Assembly: GCA_902489185.1 (NCBI GenBank)
Contig: CABTZC010000010.1
Span: 1 to 20,017, forward strand
From: an uncultured Brevibacterium sp.
GTDB taxonomy: Bacteria; Actinomycetota; Actinomycetes; Actinomycetales; Brevibacteriaceae
Length of the DNA: 20,017 nucleotides
Direction of reading: 5' to 3'
In this document: piece after piece, positions 14,912 to 20,017 of the stretch
Layout of the letters: each line of letters starts with the position of its first letter
Numbering within the stretch: position 1 is the first letter of the stretch
The notes under the pieces: generated by a model
What the model was told of the DNA's origin: nothing
Database searches by the model: none
What the model saw: only the letters and a program-made list of their open reading frames with translations
Position numbers and translations under genes: made by a program

Positions 14912-15948
14912 GCGCGCCCCTGCAACACCGCGTAGAGGTCGGCACCGGCGCTGATGCTTCCGACGGTTCTGGTGGTGCCGTCGGGGTTCGTTCCACCTGT
15001 GATGGCTGGCGTGACGTGCGGTAAAACGTTGAGTACGTCCCGGGCGTCCAGCGCGCCAATGTGCGCAAGCAGTTCCAGTGCCACAAAGGTTGTCGCGCGG
15101 CCTGAACCGTCGAGTGCTTTGACTGCCACACAGTAGCCTTCGCGGGTTCCCATGACCAGCACACCTTCAGCACCAAACTTAGCGAAGACACCCAACTGTT
15201 CAATCGCAACCGTGTTCGCCTTGCCCCGACCTTGTATAGCCCACGGGTTGTCCAAAACGGCTTGCACCAACTTCTTACCCGGAAGGGTGCGGCCGGCGGT
15301 GACTTTCGAGATACCTCGGGCAAGGGCGGTCAGGGACACCGCGTGGACCGGAGCCCCGCACCCGTCCACACCAGTGAAGGCGGGGGCTTCACCACAGTAT
15401 TCGGTGACGGTTTCGCGGACTCGCTTTTGAATGAAGGAGTCCGGGTCGAGGTATGTATCGGTTGGTTCGCCCGCGTGGACTTGTGCTGCCAAGAACGCGG
15501 CGTGTTTTCCGGAGCAGTTAAAGAACACCGGCGACGGGTTGTCTCCCACGCGACGGCGGTTGGTCGGATCGGCGGGGAGAACGCTGGGGCATTGCAGATC
15601 GGTAGCGCTGAGACCGGCTTCGCGTAGCATCCGTTCAACCACCTCGATGTGGCGTGATTCGGCTCGGTGGGATGCGCTCGCAAGCACAAGTTCAGGACCG
15701 TTGAGGGCAACGCCTGTTTCCAACACTGCAATCGCTTGGAGCGGTTTGAGGCAACTGCGGGTGAGCACCGGCGCGGTGGGGTCACCCAGGCTCACAACTT
15801 CCGTCCCGTCTGGGTCAACGACCACGGCGACCCCAGCGTGACGTGACTCAATGAAGCCACTGCGCTCGACAATTGCGAGTTCGGCCGCGTGGTCCAGTGT
15901 CAGCGTCGCGTGTGCAGATGACGGTTGAGAATCAGAGTGTGTTGTCAC
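14908..15948 (-). CDS. Asparaginase II family (Rhizobium etli type) L-asparaginase
   Basis: This 346-residue protein belongs to the asparaginase family of R. etli, unrelated to the E. coli enzymes; it would hydrolyse asparagine to aspartate and ammonia. Residues matching the active site described for the R. etli enzyme are present: the Ser-x-x-Lys pair S65 and K68 (TRSCLKP), the NCSGKH segment with C145 and K148, and C197 in DGCGAP. The last three would bind zinc. No signal peptide is seen, so it is cytoplasmic. The GTG start at 15948 is preceded by TAGGGT six bases upstream and so fits a leaderless message. The AGGAG there is too close to serve as a ribosome binding site. Aspartate is a substrate of PurC, encoded divergently. 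Confidence 0.9.
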   Translation of the reverse strand: MTTHSDSQPSSAHATLTLDHAAELAIVERSGFIESRHAGVAVVVDPDGTEVVSLGDPTAPVLTRSCLKPLQAIAVLETGVALNGPELVLASASHRAESRHIEVVERMLREAGLSATDLQCPSVLPADPTNRRRVGDNPSPVFFNCSGKHAAFLAAQVHAGEPTDTYLDPDSFIQKRVRETVTEYCGEAPAFTGVDGCGAPVHAVSLTALARGISKVTAGRTLPGKKLVQAVLDNPWAIQGRGKANTVAIEQLGVFAKFGAEGVLVMGTREGYCVAVKALDGSGRATTFVALELLAHIGALDARDVLNVLPHVTPAITGGTNPDGTTRTVGSISAGADLYAVLQGRA

Positions 15949-15954
15949 GCTCCT

Positions 15955-15960
15955 ACCCTA
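15955..15960 (-). promoter_or_regulatory. Candidate leaderless -10 box for the asparaginase gene
   Basis: On the - strand, TAGGGT is followed by AGGAGC and the GTG start at 15948. It mirrors the box of the divergent purD-purC gene across a gap of only 69 bases. Confidence 0.55.
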
Positions 15961-16005
15961 ACGAACCTGTTTCGAATACCCGTTCTCACCTGTGGGGCCA
16001 GACGA

Positions 16006-16011
16006 TAGGCT
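16006..16011 (+). promoter_or_regulatory. Candidate leaderless -10 box for purD-purC
   Basis: TAGGCT is followed by TAGAGC and the GTG start at 16018. TTCTCA at 15983-15988 lies 17 bases upstream as a possible weak -35. No ribosome binding site precedes the start, so transcription probably begins at the GTG. Confidence 0.55.
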
Positions 16012-16017
16012 TAGAGC

Positions 16018-18273
16018 GTGAAGGTTTTAGTTATTGGTTCTGGTGCCCGTGAACACGCTCTAGTGGCTGCTTTGTCGCGCGACCCCATGGTGCACACCGT
16101 GATCGCTGCCCCGGGTAACCCGGGAATCGACATGATGTGCGAAACCCGCCCCGTTGACGTGACCGATCCACAAGCGGTGACCGCTCTTGCTCAGGAATGC
16201 GACGCGTCGCTTGTGGTCATTGGGCCAGAGGCTCCTCTGGTTGCAGGAGTGTCTGACGCTTTGCGGGACGCAGGTATCGCCGTGTTTGGCCCGTCTCAGG
16301 CAGCGGCTGCGCTAGAAGGTTCGAAAGCGTTCGCTAAAGAAGTCATGGACGCGGCCAAGGTGCCAACGGCGGCGTCGGTGGCGGCGACCTCGGCGCAGGA
16401 AGCCCGCGAAGCGCTCACCCATTTTGGTGCCCCTCACGTGGTGAAAGCTGATGGCTTGGCAGCCGGGAAGGGCGTCGTTGTCACCCGCGATTTCGACGAG
16501 GCCCTCAACCACGCGGTTGCGTGTTTGGAAGAGTCTGACCGTGTGGTGATCGAAGACTTCCTTGACGGGCCCGAGGTGTCCCTCTTCGTGGTCTGTGACG
16601 GCACCACTGCCGTGCCTCTGGCTCCCGCGCAGGATTTCAAGCGGGCATTGGATGGCGACCAGGGGCCCAACACGGGTGGCATGGGCGCGTATTCGCCGCT
16701 GCCGTGGGCGCCCGATCACCTGGTTGACGACATTGTGGAGCAGGTGGCCCAGCCGGTTGTCGATGAGATGGCTCGGCGTGGGACCCCGTTTGTGGGATTG
16801 CTGTACTGCGGGCTGGCTCTGACGAAGAACGGCATTGAGGTCGTTGAGTTCAATGTGCGTTTTGGGGATCCGGAAACACAGTCGGTGCTGTCGCGTTTAG
16901 AAACTCCCCTGGGCGCTCTTTTGCTTGCGGCGGCACAGGGGCGGTTGAACGAGTACTCGCATCTGGAGTGGAGTGCGGACGCTTCCGTCACCTTGGTTCT
17001 TGCCGCTGAGGGTTACCCTGCGTCGCCACGCAAAGGTGACCCGATTGCCGGTTTGGAAGAGGCTGGCGCTGTTGACGGTGTCATGGTGTTGCACGCTGGA
17101 ACCGCGGTGAATGAGCAGGGCGAGGTGGTGACCAACGGTGGTCGTGTCCTCTCAGTCGTGGCTAACGCGCCTTCGTTGCAGGAGGCACGCGAATTGGCGT
17201 ACCGCGCTGGTGACCTGATCACGTGGGAAGGCAAAACGTACCGCAACGACATTGCATCCGCTGCCGTGCAGGGGGCTATTCGGGTGCCAGTCGTGGCAGG
17301 CTCCGGCGAGGTTGAAAGCGTTTCTGAGAACACGGCGGAAGGTGCGCGCGCTCCCCGTAGCTCGGTTGCGTGGTGGGCGTCGCAAGCTCCGCAGGTTCCA
17401 GGGTGGGCGCACGTGTATTCCGGCAAGGTGCGCGATCTGTACATTCCTGTTGAAGCTAAGGACATGGATGACGCGGACCGCTTGCTCATGGTTGCGTCTG
17501 ACCGGATTTCTGCATACGACCACGTGATTCCAACGCCTATTCCGGATAAGGGAAAGGTGCTCACTGGCCTGACCGCGTGGTGGTTTGATCAGGTGTCTGA
17601 TCTGGTTGGTAACCACGTGTTGACGGTTGATGTTCCGGCCGAGGTGGCAGGCCGTGGAATGATCGTCAAGCCGTTGCGTATGTTCCCGGTTGAGTGCGTG
17701 GCGCGTGGCCACCTCACTGGGTCTGGTCTCAAGGACTACCAGAAGACTGGGGCCGTGTGTGGCAACGAGTTGCCCAAAGGTTTGGGTGAGGCGTCTAAGC
17801 TAGAGCCCGCGATCTTTACACCGGCGACTAAAGCCGAATTGGGCGATCACGATGAAAACATCACGTTTGACCAGACGGTTGAGCTTCTTGGTGACAGCGA
17901 TGCGGAGGCGCTGAAATCGCTGACGCTGGCTCTGTTTGAGCGTGCCCGTTCGATTGCGGCGGAGCGCGGAATTGTTTTGGCTGACACTAAGTTTGAGTTC
18001 GGTCGTGACTTCACGGGCCAGATCGTGCTGGGAGACGAAGTTCTGACACCTGACTCGTCACGTTTTTGGGATGCGGAAGGTTTCGTGGAGGGACAGTCGC
18101 AGCCCAGCTTTGACAAGCAGTTCGTGCGTGACTGGCTGACCAGTGAAGAGTCCGGGTGGGATAAAGATTCTGGTGAGGCGCCACCTCAGCTTCCTACCCA
18201 GGTGGTCGAGGCTACCCGTGCCCGTTACATCGAGGCGTTTGAGAAGCTCACAGGACGAAAGTTCCCTGGATAG
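16018..18273 (+). CDS. Fused PurD-PurC: GAR synthetase and SAICAR synthetase
   Basis: This 751-residue protein joins two purine enzymes. Residues 1-426 are PurD (phosphoribosylamine-glycine ligase), with the N-terminal GSGAREHAL, an ATP-grasp domain and the signature PNTGGMGAY (217-225). A polar linker (about 427-460) of low complexity leads to PurC (SAICAR synthetase), with SGKVRDLY (468-475), VARGHLTGSG (561-570) and DTKFEF (656-661). PurD makes GAR from phosphoribosylamine and glycine; PurC joins aspartate to CAIR. These are the second and a later step, not consecutive ones. Both halves are full length and keep their motifs, so both are expected to work. The frame is unbroken. The start is GTG with a leaderless promoter. 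In most actinobacteria the two are separate genes. Confidence 0.96.
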   Translation: MKVLVIGSGAREHALVAALSRDPMVHTVIAAPGNPGIDMMCETRPVDVTDPQAVTALAQECDASLVVIGPEAPLVAGVSDALRDAGIAVFGPSQAAAALEGSKAFAKEVMDAAKVPTAASVAATSAQEAREALTHFGAPHVVKADGLAAGKGVVVTRDFDEALNHAVACLEESDRVVIEDFLDGPEVSLFVVCDGTTAVPLAPAQDFKRALDGDQGPNTGGMGAYSPLPWAPDHLVDDIVEQVAQPVVDEMARRGTPFVGLLYCGLALTKNGIEVVEFNVRFGDPETQSVLSRLETPLGALLLAAAQGRLNEYSHLEWSADASVTLVLAAEGYPASPRKGDPIAGLEEAGAVDGVMVLHAGTAVNEQGEVVTNGGRVLSVVANAPSLQEARELAYRAGDLITWEGKTYRNDIASAAVQGAIRVPVVAGSGEVESVSENTAEGARAPRSSVAWWASQAPQVPGWAHVYSGKVRDLYIPVEAKDMDDADRLLMVASDRISAYDHVIPTPIPDKGKVLTGLTAWWFDQVSDLVGNHVLTVDVPAEVAGRGMIVKPLRMFPVECVARGHLTGSGLKDYQKTGAVCGNELPKGLGEASKLEPAIFTPATKAELGDHDENITFDQTVELLGDSDAEALKSLTLALFERARSIAAERGIVLADTKFEFGRDFTGQIVLGDEVLTPDSSRFWDAEGFVEGQSQPSFDKQFVRDWLTSEESGWDKDSGEAPPQLPTQVVEATRARYIEAFEKLTGRKFPG

Positions 18274-18325
18274 CCTTCGATAGGTCCCAGCAGAAACCTG
18301 CTATCAAGCCGCTACACAGGGGCAC

Positions 18326-18347
18326 GAGTTAAGACTCTCTTGTTTTT
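18326..18347 (+). terminator. Weak terminator candidate after purD-purC
   Basis: GAGT-taag-ACTC (18326-18337) is followed by TCTTGTTTTT. The stem has only four base pairs, so termination would be weak. No better hairpin lies between the convergent stops at 18273 and 18346. Confidence 0.3.
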
Positions 18348-18957
18348 ACTCTTTGCTCTTGTCGTATGTAGCGTTTGCGATGAGGTTCTTTGCATCATCC
18401 TGTGAAAAGCCTTCTCCACGGAAGCTGATCAGCTCCATCGTAGAAACGTTACCTGTTTCGCGGTTACCGGCGGACATGAAGAGCCCGTTCCAGTAATCGC
18501 CGTCGGCATCTTTAACTTCGAAATAGGCGACCTGGGCCTCATCTGCGCCTTCGACGTCTACGTTCTCCACCCCTTTTGGACTAATTTCGGCGGAATTTCC
18601 TAGGACATTGCCGTACAGCACAGCTTGATTTGTAGCGTCTACATGTGGACTCTCACCAGTGTTTTTGGTGAGCCTAAGTTGGGTCGTCATTTCTGTATCA
18701 CTGTCGCGCGCCCCCACGACCCAAGGATCTTTGATGCTTTCAGGGTCACTTGTCTTGTCAAACTTTACCCAGTCTTTGGGCACCGTGACGGTGAGTGGCC
18801 CTGAGCTCACTTCTAACACGTCTGTTTGGTCTTGTTTGTCTTGCGAGTCATCGACAGCGCCAGGGTCTTCGCTCGCACATCCTGCGACACTCAAGGACAT
18901 AAGAGTGGCCACCAAAACGGAAGCAACCAGCGTAGTAAACGTCTTCATCTTTTTCAC
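18346..18957 (-). CDS. Lipoprotein of unknown function
   Basis: This 203-residue protein carries a lipoprotein signal peptide: basic start (MKKMKTF), hydrophobic stretch, and lipobox SVAGC with the modified cysteine at C27. After a Ser/Asp/Gln-rich linker comes a domain of about 150 residues (LTVTVPKDWVKFD onward) resembling small secreted lipoproteins that I cannot name; it has no cysteine after the lipobox. I chose GTG 18957 because AGAGGT lies seven bases upstream; the ATG at 18948 is also possible. The longer frame running back to 19077 would bury the signal peptide inside the protein. It follows the membrane protein gene after 80 bases. Confidence 0.85.
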   Translation of the reverse strand: MKKMKTFTTLVASVLVATLMSLSVAGCASEDPGAVDDSQDKQDQTDVLEVSSGPLTVTVPKDWVKFDKTSDPESIKDPWVVGARDSDTEMTTQLRLTKNTGESPHVDATNQAVLYGNVLGNSAEISPKGVENVDVEGADEAQVAYFEVKDADGDYWNGLFMSAGNRETGNVSTMELISFRGEGFSQDDAKNLIANATYDKSKE

Positions 18958-19037
18958 GGTTAGTACCTCTTTAGCCGACTTACTGACATGAAGTCCCAGC
19001 GCCAAAACGAAAAACTTTCGCCCCAAGGCTAACGCCA

Positions 19038-19508
19038 TCAGGTTGTGATGAAGCATCGCCCGCTTTTGCGCATGCACACTGTTGCTGGTACTGGTTCATG
19101 TAACCAGTACCTATAGTAGTTTTCCTTCATTTGCCGAATAGCGTCCTGTTGTTCGAGGGAGTCTGCACTGTTGATTTTGGGTTCAAACTGATTGATTACA
19201 CGCCCCTCTTTCGCAAAGACTTGCTTGCGAACTTTTCGGGGCACCCAGCGGGTGCCTTCGGCCCACGCGTCGAGAATGATTTCGTCTGACTTCAATCGCG
19301 CAACTACGCGTGTGCTTAATGGTTCATCGTCGCCCTTGAGTCGTGCGTGCTTGGCCACACTGATGTCGACAGCAACAACGTGCCCATCTTCTTGCCACTC
19401 TTTTTTATCCCACAGGTTACGTATTCGGTAGCCGAAAAGTCTCCATACAAAGAAAATTACGGTAACTACGGGCAGAGCAGCTTTCCACCAGTCAACTATG
19501 GAGTCCAT
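19038..19508 (-). CDS. Membrane protein with one N-terminal helix, unknown function
   Basis: This 156-residue protein has one hydrophobic helix near residues 10-28 (ALPVVTVIFFVWRLFG) and a charged domain that would lie in the cytoplasm, containing VVAVDISVAKHARLKG and DAWAEGTRWVPRKVRKQVF. I do not recognise a family. ATG 19508 is chosen because AGGAA is five bases upstream; a GTG at 19559 would add 17 residues without such a site. It lies divergent from the prepilin gene at 19667 and upstream of the lipoprotein gene on the same strand. Confidence 0.7.
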   Translation of the reverse strand: MDSIVDWWKAALPVVTVIFFVWRLFGYRIRNLWDKKEWQEDGHVVAVDISVAKHARLKGDDEPLSTRVVARLKSDEIILDAWAEGTRWVPRKVRKQVFAKEGRVINQFEPKINSADSLEQQDAIRQMKENYYRYWLHEPVPATVCMRKSGRCFITT

Positions 19509-19558
19509 GTATGTTCCTGTTCGTTCGTGGGCTAATCGGCATGCGTAACCTAGGCACA

Positions 19559-19587
19559 CTTTGGGCGAATCTTAGGCCCCTGTGCCC
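19559..19587 (+). promoter_or_regulatory. Candidate activator site upstream of the second prepilin gene
   Basis: CTTTGGGC (19559-19566) and, seven bases later, AGGCCCCTGTGCCC (19574-19587) match the two blocks before flp. TACCAT at 19611-19616 could be the -10, which would place a -35 at 19588-19593, directly after the motif. The motif ends 79 bases before the ATG at 19667. Confidence 0.5.
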
Positions 19588-19666
19588 AAGACTTTTGAGT
19601 TGGTGGTCACTACCATTGAATGTGGTTTCCCTCGCTATCCCCACGTACACCACAGGTGAGAACACG

Positions 19667-20017
19667 ATGCAGACTGTCACAACAGCGCACAAGCGTCAAG
19701 ACGCAGGCGAAGACGGAATTGGCACAATCGAGTACATCGGTGTCGCTGTCATTATTGCCGTTATTATCGCTGGCATTATGGCGTTTCCATACGCTAAACA
19801 CCTAGTCCCCGGAACACAGGCCTCTGTCTGCACCGTGACAACTGGAAACTCAGGTCACAGTTCAGACGGAACGTGCGACGATGACAACCGCACATTCGTC
19901 AATGCGAGTGACGCTCAGCCGATCCCAGAAGACACGTCCGGACCGGATGAAGCGGAATCCCCTGACCGTCAAGAGATCATTCGTCGTGCAAAAACTTGGG
20001 TAGAACAGGGAGTCCCA
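19667..20017 (+). CDS. Flp-type prepilin with long outside domain, partial
   Basis: The frame is open from ATG 19667 to the right edge (117 residues seen). AGGTGAG lies six bases upstream, a strong ribosome binding site. The leader ends at G17, followed by IGTIEY, so Glu is at +5 and Tyr at +6 after the cut as in Flp pilins, and then a hydrophobic helix (IGVAVIIAVIIAGIMAF). Flp pilins end soon after this helix, but here at least 75 more residues follow: a segment with two cysteines, an acidic linker, and EIIRRAKTWVEQGVP. This last piece looks to me like the beginning of an NlpC/P60-type domain, which commonly reads '...AKTWVDAGVPYS' before its DCSGF motif. The rest lies outside the window. 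Confidence 0.85.
   Translation, partial: MQTVTTAHKRQDAGEDGIGTIEYIGVAVIIAVIIAGIMAFPYAKHLVPGTQASVCTVTTGNSGHSSDGTCDDDNRTFVNASDAQPIPEDTSGPDEAESPDRQEIIRRAKTWVEQGVP

Noticed and set aside
18285..18300. AGCAG-AAAC-CTGCT hairpin after purD-purC as terminator
   Set aside because: The stem has five base pairs and is followed by ATCAAG, without a T run.
18958..19077. Upstream extension of the lipoprotein frame to 19077
   Set aside because: It would place the signal peptide and lipobox more than 40 residues inside the protein and overlap the end of the preceding gene.
1..20017. CRISPR arrays, tRNA or rRNA genes, insertion sequences and riboswitches
   Set aside because: No regularly spaced direct repeats, no cloverleaf-like or rRNA-like stretch, no transposase frame and no known riboswitch core were seen by reading; a covariance-model scan was not possible.

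Overview
The window reads as the chromosome of a moderate-GC actinobacterium, most likely of the order Micrococcales. The evidence is a secretin-less Tad (Flp) pilus locus of the Gram-positive type, a DUF3073 gene beside purM and purF, an actinobacterial sterol-carrier-like (SCP) protein, and leaderless promoters of the TAnnnT type. A genus cannot be fixed from this sequence. Genes cover nearly everything, and no gap exceeds 300 bases.

Bases 1-8420 are a Tad pilus operon on the + strand: the tail of cpaB/rcpC, a TadZ/CpaE ATPase fused in frame to a TadE-like pseudopilin, a second TadE-like pseudopilin, tadA/cpaF, tadB, tadC, a NarL-type histidine kinase and response regulator, the flp pilin, and a TadG-like protein, closed by a strong terminator. 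Most genes from cpaB to the regulator overlap or nearly touch, so they are probably cotranscribed. The flp gene has its own 140-base leader. The prepilin peptidase needed to process these pilins is not in the window.

Bases 8435-10034 hold two hypothetical genes on the - strand and, divergent from them, the small DUF3073 gene. A 17-bp stem separates DUF3073 from the convergent purine genes. Bases 10051-12961 hold a - strand purine operon: a small membrane protein, then purF and purM. Bases 13050-15948 hold, also on the - strand, an aldehyde dehydrogenase, the SCP-like protein and an asparaginase of the Rhizobium etli type II family. Divergent from the asparaginase gene is a 751-residue PurD-PurC fusion. 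PurF, PurD, PurM and PurC are four enzymes of the de novo IMP pathway.

Bases 18346-20017 look like accessory DNA: an unrecognised lipoprotein and an unrecognised one-helix membrane protein on the - strand, and, divergent, the start of a second Flp-type prepilin that runs off the window. It carries a long outside domain and ends in residues resembling the beginning of an NlpC/P60-type hydrolase domain. A two-part DNA motif just upstream of this gene also lies upstream of flp, at nearly the same distance from the start codon, suggesting that the two are co-regulated, perhaps by the Tad-linked response regulator.

The points most worth following are the TadZ-TadE fusion with a prepilin cleavage site at the junction, the shared upstream motif, the pseudopilin-hydrolase candidate, and the PurD-PurC fusion.
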